IMG/VR virus record: IMGVR_UViG_3300047444_000812 | Span: 1-38,901 of that record | Strand: one strand, 5' to 3' | Length of the DNA: 38,901 nt | DNA from: a virus | In this document: positions 32,688-38,901 of the stretch, in pieces | Layout of the letters: each line of letters begins with the position of its first letter | Numbering within the stretch: the stretch's first letter is position 1 | Notes under the pieces: generated by a model | Databases searched by the model: none | What the model was told of the DNA's origin: nothing | The model's input: only the letters and a program-made list of their open reading frames with translations | Made by a program: the position numbers and the translations under genes

Positions 32688-32864
32688 TCACAGCTCGACG
32701 CTAAAGCCCCGCAGCCCGATGCCATCGGCAAAGCGGCCCACGGCGGTTAGGCTCGCCCAGGTGCGCACCCGCTCGCGCCGTGAGCGCACCGGCACCCAGC
32801 GCGCGCCGTTGCCGCCCAAGCGGATCGACAGCCCCCAGTCGGGGCCGCCGTCGACCTTGGCCAC
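32688..32864 (-). CDS. Small protein without ATG start, about 58 aa
   Basis: The minus frame reads GGPDWGLSIRLGGNGARWVP and ends GRFADGIGLRGFSVEL at 32688. The codon pattern looks coding, and the frame is open upstream through NRRVCECLV. No ATG is present; GTG 32864 is the best start, and no ribosome site is seen. It follows the 71-aa gene with a 22-base gap, so it may be translated by coupling or be N-terminally truncated. No family is recognised. Confidence 0.5.
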   Translation of the reverse strand: MAKVDGGPDWGLSIRLGGNGARWVPVRSRRERVRTWASLTAVGRFADGIGLRGFSVEL

Positions 32865-32886
32865 CAGACATTCGCAAACGCGGCGG

Positions 32887-33102
32887 TTAGCCGTTGCGTG
32901 CGGCCCGACCCAGCGCCTTGAGTGCCGTATTGTGCGCCTCCGTTGCCCGCATTACGGCGTCGGCATACTCCATCAGGTAGGCGATTGCCTCGTCACCCCC
33001 GGCTTCTCCTAGCGCCTCCAAACACGCTAGCTGGCTAGCGCTGGCCGTCGAGTGTTCCTTGGCTTCGCGTATCAGGTAGGCCACAGCGTCTGTCTTGCTC
33101 AT
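32887..33102 (-). CDS. Hypothetical small protein, 71 aa
   Basis: The product begins MSKTDAVAYLIREAKEHSTA and is probably all helical. GGAG lies eight bases before ATG 33102. It is the second gene of a leftward unit (76, 71 and 58 aa) ending at the terminator at 32636. Small genes of this type are found near the portal/cos end in Pseudomonas P2-like phages. The function is unknown. Confidence 0.7.
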   Translation of the reverse strand: MSKTDAVAYLIREAKEHSTASASQLACLEALGEAGGDEAIAYLMEYADAVMRATEAHNTALKALGRAARNG

Positions 33103-33179
33103 CGATATCACTCCATATTGCACACCGACGCACCATTGCCCCGGGTTCCTTCCAGTTCGGTTCGTTATGGTAATGGCAG

Positions 33180-33410
33180 TCAATCCGGAAGGCGGTCGGC
33201 CGCGTCCACCAGTTCGCGCACACACCGCACCAGCTCGGCCTGCGCTTTTTGATAAGAAGCAGTCGCCTGCTCGGCCAGCGCCGCATATTCGTCGAACTTA
33301 TCGCTGTCGTTCGTTTCCATCAGGTCCAGAGCCGTACATATTGCTTTGCCATGCACATCCAGCATTTGCAAATGAGGCACAAGCGAAATCGCATCAATCA
33401 TCAGGGGCAT
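33180..33410 (-). CDS. Hypothetical small protein, 76 aa
   Basis: The product begins MPLMIDAISLVPHLQMLDVH and ends ELVDAADRLPD, with a helical C-terminal half. ATG 33410 has AAGGA about nine bases upstream; ATG 33428 is an alternative. It is the first gene of the leftward unit that starts about 200 bases from cos. No domain is recognised. Confidence 0.7.
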   Translation of the reverse strand: MPLMIDAISLVPHLQMLDVHGKAICTALDLMETNDSDKFDEYAALAEQATASYQKAQAELVRCVRELVDAADRLPD

Positions 33411-33614
33411 GGTGGGGATTCCTTTCATTGTGTGGAAATTGTTAACAGGTAACAGCGGAAAAGTCTTTCCAGTTAGGGGCAAAATTTTTCACTCGCTACA
33501 GCTGCATCGTGGTCCGATTACGGTCTGTTCGTAAAGGATGATGCCAGGCGCCGTTCGACCACTCACGTTTCGATCATTCGCCACGTAGGAGACGTTTCTA
33601 ACCTGGCGCGCGCA

Positions 33615-33633
33615 GTCGTCCCCCCGCCACGCC
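33615..33633 (-). other. Candidate cos site
   Basis: The minus strand reads GGCGTGGCGGGGGGACGAC, followed by TGCGCGC. Its first 12 bases equal the start of the phage 186 cohesive end, and the overall pattern (GGCG-GGCGGGG then ACTGCGCGC) fits the left end of P2 as I recall it. Orientation is correct: it reads toward the methylase, portal and terminase genes, as in P2. The surrounding 33411-33800 holds no other gene. Confidence 0.65.
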
Positions 33634-33814
33634 TGCGGGCTAAATGTGTCGTTTTATCTGCACTCCCTGCGGTTGCTTTGGCGCGGGCCTGGCTGGGCTT
33701 GCTCTCGCGTTACTGGGGCTGAAAAAGCCTGCGAATGCCTGCAAGGGCGGGCTGTTTTGTGAAGGCTGCTGGAGCGCAGTGGGGAATGGATTTTGAGAGG
33801 TGGCTCGGGAAAAG

Positions 33815-34085
33815 GGTTAGTTTTTGAAACGGCATCCTGAGAGCGGCTGAAGCGCCTGTATTTACTGGGTTTTGGAGCTAACTTTGGAGGGTTAGTTATG
33901 GTTAGGTCTGAGGTTAGTATTTTTTAAGATACTGATTTATAAGGGTTTTATTTACTGGGTTTTTAACATCTATAAAGGTTAGGAAATAACCCTGAGCTAA
34001 CCAAAACCTAACCAGCGGCAGTCGTCGCAAAGTCGCGCAGCACAAGGCTTTCAGGGCGGTCAGTAAAAAACTAACCTTCCTAACC
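33815..34085. repeat. GGTTAG iteron cluster
   Basis: GGTTAG occurs at 33815, 33890, 33900, 33912 and 33977. Its complement CTAACC occurs at 33997, 34008, 34071 and 34080. That is nine copies in 271 bases, with orientation switching near 33990. TTTACTG also repeats at 33861 and 33951, with its complement at 34061. No convincing gene lies here. Such iterons are typical of replication origins or regulator arrays. Confidence 0.75.
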
Positions 34086-34267
34086 GTTTTCCGAGGGGTC
34101 AACATGAAAAGCCGAAAGCACCTAGGGGGAGGGCGCTGGCTCAAGTCCGTCAGTTGCTGTGTACTCACGTTGGTGCGCAAACACTCCCAGAATTCAGTAA
34201 CTGTCACCGAAACTGTCACCAGTTCTATGCAGCGTCACCTTGATACCGCTGGAAGCCTTGAAAATAG

Positions 34268-34317
34268 TGGAGCGGGTGAAGCGAATCGAACCCTCGTTAT
34301 CAGCTTGGGAGGCTGAA
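34268..34317 (-). pseudogene. tRNA-Gly 3' fragment
   Basis: The minus strand matches the 3' portion of a tRNA-Gly: a perfect anticodon arm, TCAGC-CTCCCAA-GCTGA (CCC anticodon), then a T-arm with TTCGATT and the end CACCCGCTCCA. The 5' half is absent; the sequence to the right of 34317 does not supply GCGGGTG. One T-stem base is mismatched. Such 3' fragments usually mark an attachment site of an element that once used that tRNA gene. Confidence 0.65.
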
Positions 34318-34421
34318 AGCGGAAAGCTCAGATCGTAAAGGGGGGAAATGAGTCATAAGTAATGAGTACTAGTATGTCTGCTATGGTAGTAAAACATTTA
34401 CGGTATGCGAGAGAGTAGTTG

Positions 34422-35687
34422 ATGCTGACGAATAGAAGTGTTGTTTCGACACCTGAAGAAATACGCCAGGCGGTTTTAGATGCTCGCAATCTACTAGGGG
34501 GAGGAAGTTGGCTGGATGATCAGTCGAAATTATTACCCGCTGAGCCATTATTGTTTTCTAGCTTGAAGATGGTTTCCGAAGGGATGCTAGTCAATAGTAT
34601 GTCGAATGATATAAAGTTAATGCATCCGATAGCCGAGGCGATTGTAGGTGGAGAGCGAATACTTGCTGAGTATGAAAAAACCGGAAAATTATTCTTTGCT
34701 AATTTTTTGCATCTGCTTAACTCTGTTAGTGATGTTGCTAAATATAAAGATCGAATTTTTGGTGTTGATGAACGAGTTAATAAGCTCAAAACTCCAAAGT
34801 GGAGGTCTACACTTTATGAACTCCTATCAGCTTGCTCTTTAGCGTCTCAGTGTGACGTAAAATTAATTACTGAAGGTAACGACCCTACTCCCGATATGGT
34901 CGCGACCGAACTCGGGTTGTTTTTTGAATGCAAGGCAAGGAGCGAGCCAGAGCAGAAAGTCACGGCATTTGTTGATGCCTTTCGGAAGCAGGTGCTTGGC
35001 GAGGTGGTCAGGCTGTCGCGGCAAGCTAGCTATGGTTTGAAGATTCTGATCGATGTTCACGATGAAAAAATTCTGGGTGAGTTGGTGCGGTTGATTGGCG
35101 ATATGCTGAGCAAACACCAGCGTTCTCTATCAATGCCCGAAGTCGACATGACAATTGAGTATTACGATCCTCAACCATATGCATTGCCGTACCCAATGCC
35201 GATGCTTTCAAGTCAGCTTTGGCAGTGGATGGTCGGCTTTGATGATTTTGATAGCTGGCATTATGTTCTGCCAGGCGGAGAGTTTGAGTTGGATAATTGC
35301 TCAAATATCATGGTAAAGAATTTCAAGCGCCCATTGCTTGTATGTGTTAGGTCAACTGTATTAAGTTCAGTGTCGGCAAAGCTTCAGACCGCAATAAAGG
35401 ATGCCTGTAAAAGACAGTTGAGGGAGCACCGTCCCGGGGTTGTCAGGTTTTTAATAAATACTCGGTTCTTTTCATTGCAGTCTACTCAGGAGTCCATCTT
35501 TGTAGAGCTACAGTCTCTTGCCGTAAAACTTGTGGAGGAATATAAGAGCAGGCTCGCCGCTGTTTATTTTGATGTTGTAATTCCGCCTAAATTTGGGGAG
35601 GTTGGAGTCAGCTACCGGCAAATTTATGCTTCAAGAAAGAGCTATGCTCAAGTATTGGATTGTCTGCCTCCAATTATATTGCTTTGA
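34422..35687 (+). CDS. AT-rich cargo protein with PD-(D/E)XK nuclease-like motif, 421 aa
   Basis: No close family is recognised. Residues 133-171 show the order E133 (LYELLSAC), P157-D158 (NDPTPDMVA) and E169-x-K171 (LFFECKAR), with hydrophobic strands before each, as in PD-(D/E)XK nucleases. The N-terminal 120 residues look helical, and the C-terminal half is mixed alpha/beta. Base composition is clearly lower in GC than the phage genes. It starts at ATG 34422 after a GAGAGAG. It lies between cos and the attachment site, the slot that holds the cytotoxin gene in phiCTX. A defence or superinfection-exclusion nuclease is a reasonable guess, not a demonstration. Confidence 0.75.
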   Translation: MLTNRSVVSTPEEIRQAVLDARNLLGGGSWLDDQSKLLPAEPLLFSSLKMVSEGMLVNSMSNDIKLMHPIAEAIVGGERILAEYEKTGKLFFANFLHLLNSVSDVAKYKDRIFGVDERVNKLKTPKWRSTLYELLSACSLASQCDVKLITEGNDPTPDMVATELGLFFECKARSEPEQKVTAFVDAFRKQVLGEVVRLSRQASYGLKILIDVHDEKILGELVRLIGDMLSKHQRSLSMPEVDMTIEYYDPQPYALPYPMPMLSSQLWQWMVGFDDFDSWHYVLPGGEFELDNCSNIMVKNFKRPLLVCVRSTVLSSVSAKLQTAIKDACKRQLREHRPGVVRFLINTRFFSLQSTQESIFVELQSLAVKLVEEYKSRLAAVYFDVVIPPKFGEVGVSYRQIYASRKSYAQVLDCLPPIILL

Positions 35688-35727
35688 TTTTAACTAAAAA
35701 TTCTGGGCGGACTTTCAGATCTCTCGG

Positions 35728-35745
35728 TGGTACATAAATGGTACA
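35728..35745. repeat. Arm-type repeat pair at the inner attR-like site
   Basis: TGGTACA at 35728-35734 and 35739-35745 are 11 bases apart. The same pair with the same spacing is found at 38528 and 38539. Confidence 0.65.
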
Positions 35746-35803
35746 GGAACATCTAGGCTGTATGGAGAACCCTTATTTATAAGGGGGGGGCTGCGATCTA
35801 GTA

Positions 35804-35817
35804 GTTCCAATCCATCA
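35804..35817. other. Inner attachment core (attR-like)
   Basis: GTTCCAATCCATCA is identical to the outer core at 38600-38613. An AT-rich palindrome (CCCTTATTTATAAGGG, 35770-35785) lies between the arm pair and the core, as at the outer site. On the minus strand, sequence beyond the core still reads AFSVMDWNY, a decayed dusA start lacking three codons of FSVAPMMDW. This is what the old left junction of a second element would look like. Confidence 0.65.
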
Positions 35818-35873
35818 CCGAGAAAGCTGGTGATTTTAGGTCGTGCCCGGCAGCAAGCGATAGCCGATCGCAG

Positions 35874-36083
35874 TCACTCGGGCGTCATTAGCACTGCGAG
35901 AGTCATTTTGATGAACTCTTCGTTTCGGTCGATTGCAACCAGGGCACCACGAACGTTATTGGCGACATCCCCCGACCCGCGCTGCTCGACCCAAAGAGTG
36001 AGCTCCATGATTGCGGCTTCCAGGGCGAGCTGGTTTTCGTTGAGCTTGTACAGCAGGGAAGGGAGTAGGTCTGAATTTGGCAT
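35874..36083 (-). CDS. Conserved-looking small protein, 69 aa
   Basis: The product begins MPNSDLLPSLLYKLNENQLA and contains LWVEQRGSGDVANNVRGALV. ATG 36083 has GGAGG seven bases upstream; the longer reading from 36224 lacks support. It is an acidic, helical protein of a kind I have met repeatedly in Pseudomonas prophage and island ends. The function is unknown. It is the first gene of the passenger segment between the two attR-like sites. Confidence 0.7.
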   Translation of the reverse strand: MPNSDLLPSLLYKLNENQLALEAAIMELTLWVEQRGSGDVANNVRGALVAIDRNEEFIKMTLAVLMTPE

Positions 36084-36652
36084 CGCATTTCCTCCGTGAG
36101 CAGGGAAGCGTAGCAGCTTCAACACTTCATGAGAGGGATGAAGTCCGGTTCTAATTCCAGGCGTATTGAACCGCATCGACAGTGCTCGAGATTGGAGCCG
36201 AAAACGGTTGCTTAAAATTTGCATTTGCTATGGAGGATGAGGGAGAAGTGGCTTTTCGTTGTGGTCGACCGGCAGTAGTCGACCCGTTGCGGTCATTGGT
36301 GTTGCGGCTAATGATCCGAATCTCATGCCACGACGCCTTGGTCACAGATCATGTTTTTTCTAGCCGAGGTGAATGTTATATCAAAAAGATGCGGAAATAA
36401 TTGCATCATCGGCACATCCAGCGCTAAACGCTAGAAAAGATAAAGCCAACACTGGTGAGTGCTGCATACAGCAATTTAGAATAAACATTATTTAATTAAT
36501 TTCAAATGGTTATTGAAAAATTTACATATTAATTTTATTTTTGTGATGGCGGTCTACACTGGGTTGTAAAGATCGGAAGAGAAAGGTGTCAGCTTTAGTA
36601 AGTGTAATATTGAATTTTTAATGTGAACGTGTCGATCAATGTAGGGGGGCAC
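36084..36652. other. Region without a supported gene
   Basis: Overlapping plus (36182-36400) and minus (36151-36345) frames exist, but neither has a ribosome site or recognisable content. From about 36410 the sequence becomes very AT-rich and probably holds the promoter of the 36653 gene. Confidence 0.5.
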
Positions 36653-37060
36653 ATGAAAATCGGCACGTTAAAAAGCGTTTTGTCGGTGTGTATAAGACTA
36701 AGTCGTAATGCCGTTTATGCATTTTTTGTCATCGTGTATGGAATGTCGCTCCTAACTGCACCTGTGCTAGCAGATACAGTCGACCTGGAATTTTCCTATG
36801 GCTTTCCTTCTTTTGGAGGAGGACCTGTTGGGTGCAGTATAATGATGGATAGAGAAGCCTGTACGTCCGAGCCGTTGACTATTATCCCAGACGTTGATGT
36901 AGAAGTTTTAGCGGGATTTGCTGAGGTGAAATACTCTCAAATTAGGCCGCCAAATTGTGTTGTTATTACAGTGCGCCTTTGGGTTGATCATAAAGGATAC
37001 GAAGGGCGTGAGTGTCTGGCTCCATTTGCACATGCAATCGCTCATGTCAAAATCCCATAA
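36653..37060 (+). CDS. Small secreted protein with signal peptide, 135 aa
   Basis: The ATG at 36653 follows AGGGGGG. A long signal peptide with a basic start (MKIGTLKSVLSVCIRLSRNA), a hydrophobic core and a VLA|D cleavage site after residue 40 is clear. The mature part is about 95 residues with four cysteines (GCSIMMDREAC, PPNCVV, GRECL) that could form two disulfides. It would be periplasmic or exported. It is AT-rich and unlike the phage genes. No family is recognised. It precedes the Gly-rich gene by 128 bases on the same strand. Confidence 0.7.
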   Translation: MKIGTLKSVLSVCIRLSRNAVYAFFVIVYGMSLLTAPVLADTVDLEFSYGFPSFGGGPVGCSIMMDREACTSEPLTIIPDVDVEVLAGFAEVKYSQIRPPNCVVITVRLWVDHKGYEGRECLAPFAHAIAHVKIP

Positions 37061-37188
37061 AAAACTGCAAAGGTAAAGTGTGTGTTGTAGATGTTGGTGC
37101 TTGCTGATGTTTTGCTTGGTTCGTCGGTTTGAGTTTCAATTTGATTTCATTCAAATGGCATCATTCTTAAGTGTTTGAGGGCGGTGAA

Positions 37189-38253
37189 ATGAATTTTTAT
37201 AGCGATGAGATTCTGGTCGAGCCAATATTAAATTATGGCGTTGCAACTAAAAATATCGATTTGGTTGCGGGGCCGCCGTCAATTCCCCAAGATGTCCTTA
37301 CTGCTGTAAAGGATGCACCATTAACAAAATTTGGGGAGACAATTGATGAAAATCCCAAATCTTATTCAGCGCAAATACTTAAGTTTGAGTGGTTAACAAT
37401 AAATGCACGTGGAAGACTCGTTCTAACAAACTTCGCTTTACCTTGGATTGCAATCGTTGCAAAAAATATAAGTATTGAGAATGCTCCGAATTTGTCGGAA
37501 AAAGCAATAATCATGCGTGCGTCGGATGCAGATTTAGCTCGTTATCTGAATGGGCCGGATCGAGCGCCTTATCCAACAAGAGCACGCGATGGGGGCTATG
37601 ATACAGGAGAGGCCGGTAACTCAGGTGCTGAAGGTGTATGGGGGGGGGATGGCTATACAGCACATACACCAAAAATCTACGTTTTTTTTGAAAACATTGA
37701 TGTTGCAACTCAAGATCCACCTGCGGGTGGAGTGCACATTCGATTTGAGGTTGATGGACCTAAGGGGGGAGACGGTGGAAATGGTGGAAATGGACAAGAC
37801 GGAGGGGTCGGCGGCCGCGGAACCCCTTCTTCATGTGACCAAGTGACATTTCCCATCAATACGTGCACTTCGTGCAAATCTGGTCCCGGAGATGGCGGTC
37901 GCGGAGGGGACGGAGGGATAGGCGGTCGCGGGGGGGCAGCAGCACCGGGAGGAAATGCCGCTGACGTATGGTTCATCGGTCCTCAAACTAGTTTGGGAAA
38001 AACGGGATATTTCGGAGTATCACAAGCAGGTGGAAAGCCTGGTAGGCCAGGCGTCGGAGGAGGTCCTGGTAATCCAGGTAGTGGCGGCGGCGGAGGATAT
38101 CAGTGTAAATGTTGTCCTAATGGCGGGGGATCGCATGGGCCAGGTGTAGGTCCTAATCCTCCGACCCGTGGTTTGGGTCCTGTTTCTAATGTTCGTGGTG
38201 TTGATGGAGATATTTTCCGAATAGTGCGAGATAACTCCGACTTATGGCCCTGA
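37189..38253 (+). CDS. Collagen-like glycine-rich protein, 354 aa
   Basis: The start ATG 37189 has GAGG upstream; a GTG at 37171 is an alternative. Residues 1-185 are an unfamiliar beta-rich domain with no signal peptide. From residue 190 there are Gly-rich triplet-like tracts (GGDGGNGGNGQDGG, DGGRGGDGGIGGRGG, GRPGVGGGPGNPGSGGGGG) interrupted by Cys motifs (C216, C226-x2-C229, C306-x-CC). The tracts can form collagen or polyglycine helices. It may interact with the secreted partner upstream. It is unlike any phage structural gene here and is probably cargo. Confidence 0.7.
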   Translation: MNFYSDEILVEPILNYGVATKNIDLVAGPPSIPQDVLTAVKDAPLTKFGETIDENPKSYSAQILKFEWLTINARGRLVLTNFALPWIAIVAKNISIENAPNLSEKAIIMRASDADLARYLNGPDRAPYPTRARDGGYDTGEAGNSGAEGVWGGDGYTAHTPKIYVFFENIDVATQDPPAGGVHIRFEVDGPKGGDGGNGGNGQDGGVGGRGTPSSCDQVTFPINTCTSCKSGPGDGGRGGDGGIGGRGGAAAPGGNAADVWFIGPQTSLGKTGYFGVSQAGGKPGRPGVGGGPGNPGSGGGGGYQCKCCPNGGGSHGPGVGPNPPTRGLGPVSNVRGVDGDIFRIVRDNSDLWP

Positions 38254-38527
38254 GCAGTAAGTAAGACGAATATCGAACGCGGCCTTCAACGATGATTACG
38301 GAAGGCTTTTCCAGGTTTCCGCGAATTTCGTCGGCTATTTGAAGTGCCGCCCAAGCAAGACAGGTGGTGTTGCCCGGGAAAATTAGCTGCACTGATGCCC
38401 GCTAGAGCGGTACATGACCGCCAGAGCGATAGCTAGTTTATTGCGTGTCAATTGTCCGCTTTTGGCCGTTATCTACCGAATGTAAACGCAGTTTGCCGTA
38501 GAGAAAGGGGCAGTTGAGAGAGTGTAG
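38254..38527. other. Region without a supported gene
   Basis: A minus frame from GTG 38392 to 38186 is open but lacks a ribosome site and overlaps the end of the Gly-rich gene. Nothing else is recognised before the arm-type repeats. Confidence 0.5.
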
Positions 38528-38545
38528 TGGTACACGATTGGTACA
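38528..38545. repeat. Arm-type repeat pair at the outer attR
   Basis: TGGTACA at 38528-38534 and 38539-38545 has the same spacing as the inner pair. An AT-rich palindrome, CCCTTTATTTTAAAGGG (38569-38585), lies between this pair and the core. Confidence 0.65.
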
Positions 38546-38593
38546 GGTGAAATCGAAGATTGCTGCAACCCTTTATTTTAAAGGGGCCTGTCG

Positions 38594-38674
38594 CTAATCG
38601 TTCCAATCCATCATCGGGGCGACGGAAAAGCGGCGGGAAAGCGGGGCGGGGGTCGGTGCGGTCATCAGGGGCAT
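38594..38674 (-). pseudogene. dusA: Severed original 5' end of dusA
   Basis: The minus strand from ATG 38674 reads [20 protein letters not shown], then MMDWND and a stop at 38594. These are the native first codons of DusA, cut off by the insertion. The native promoter region lies to the right. The [13 protein letters not shown] stretch matches the phage-supplied version at 1-195 in protein, but with many synonymous changes. ATG 38665 is an alternative start. Confidence 0.88.
38600..38613. other. Outer attR core
   Basis: GTTCCAATCCATCA adjoins genuine dusA coding sequence on its right and phage-type sequence with arm repeats on its left, so it is the chromosomal right junction. Confidence 0.8.
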
Positions 38675-38739
38675 TGGAGTTCTGGGATGGGTGAGGCTGA
38701 GGGGGTGTGAGTTTATCAGGAATGGAAGTGGAGAGGGCC

Positions 38740-38766
38740 GAAGGGGCGTCCGGGAAGGGCGCCCCT
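38740..38766. terminator. Probable terminator between the host gene and dusA
   Basis: GGGGCG and CGCCCC pair around an 11-base loop with TTTT on the plus-strand side and AAGG on the other. It lies just after the stop of the edge gene and probably ends that transcript. Confidence 0.45.
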
Positions 38767-38775
38767 TTTGTGACA

Positions 38776-38901
38776 TCAGGACGGTTCAGCATCCATACGT
38801 CGTGCAATGACATCCAGCACATCGCAACCATCACGCAACGGAATGCTGCACAGCAACGCGAAGTCGCTGAGGATGACCGAGTCGGTACTGATTTCGCCGC
38901 G
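38776..38901 (-). CDS. Chromosomal gene of unknown function, 3' end (partial)
   Basis: The minus frame enters from the right edge and reads SVILSDFALLCSIPLRDGCD, ending MDAEPS with a TGA at 38776-38778. Only 41 codons are visible, and no family is recognised. It is host sequence upstream of the native dusA start. Confidence 0.65.
   Translation of the reverse strand, partial: RGEISTDSVILSDFALLCSIPLRDGCDVLDVIARRMDAEPS

Noticed and set aside
33914-34219. Minus-strand 101-codon frame across the GGTTAG cluster
   Set aside because: It spans the repeat array, has no ribosome site, and its composition does not look coding.
36569-36582. GATCGGAAGAG resembles the start of a sequencing adapter
   Set aside because: Only 11-12 bases match and the following bases (AAAGG) differ from the adapter, so chance is more likely than contamination.
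38186-38392. Minus-strand 68-codon frame at the end of the passenger segment
   Set aside because: It has a GTG start without a ribosome site and overlaps the Gly-rich gene; not enough support to call a gene.
1-38901. CRISPR arrays, insertion sequences and rRNA genes
   Set aside because: No regularly spaced repeats, transposase genes or rRNA sequence were seen.

Overview
The window is a complete P2-type (phiCTX-like) temperate myophage inserted in the 5' end of the chromosomal gene dusA. The host looks like a Pseudomonas, probably of the fluorescens group. The signs are PrtN-, YmfL- and Ogr-type regulators, Pseudomonas-like gene content, GC-rich phage genes and low-GC cargo at the right end. 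The host genes in view are the body of dusA at the left edge (minus strand), its severed original 5' end near 38.6 kb, and the 3' end of one unknown gene at the right edge.

Layout. 1-195: dusA with a phage-supplied N-terminus. 298-1422: integrase. 1424-6880 (minus): early operon with a Cro-like protein, a YmfL-type regulator, Ogr, small unknowns, a TOPRIM primase-helicase, two tiny ORFs and a PrtN-like protein. 6974-7705 (plus): a short repressor without a peptidase domain, then a LexA-controlled 59-aa protein that resembles the repressor's C-terminus. 7746-15308 (minus): D, U, tape measure, E/E' with a -1 frameshift, tail tube, sheath and fibre chaperone. 15320-20433: fibre, I, J, W, V. 20662-21465 (plus): a membrane moron. 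21474-27995 (minus): S, R, spanins, endolysin, holin, X, L, M, N, O. 28147-30956 (plus): terminase ATPase and portal. 31114-31878: adenine methylase. 31.9-34.1 kb: small genes, hairpins, cos and a cluster of GGTTAG motifs. 34422-35687: an AT-rich cargo gene with PD-(D/E)XK-like motifs.

Regulation. Three TTGTA-N11-TACAG palindromes lie where the late units begin (sheath, V, and the O/terminase divergence). They are good candidates for Ogr operators. Three direct repeats in exact 10-bp register lie between the repressor and the Cro-like gene. The repressor cannot self-cleave, so SOS induction plausibly runs through the LexA-boxed 59-aa protein acting as an antirepressor. Replication looks primase-helicase-based rather than P2 A-type.

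The right end is composite. A second attR-like site lies at 35.73-35.82 kb, with the same arm-repeat pair, AT-rich palindrome and core as the outer site at 38.53-38.61 kb. The 2.8 kb between them is a passenger segment without an integrase. It carries a 69-aa phage-type protein, a secreted Cys-containing protein and a collagen-like Gly-rich protein. With the 421-aa gene next door, it is the most likely place for undescribed biology.
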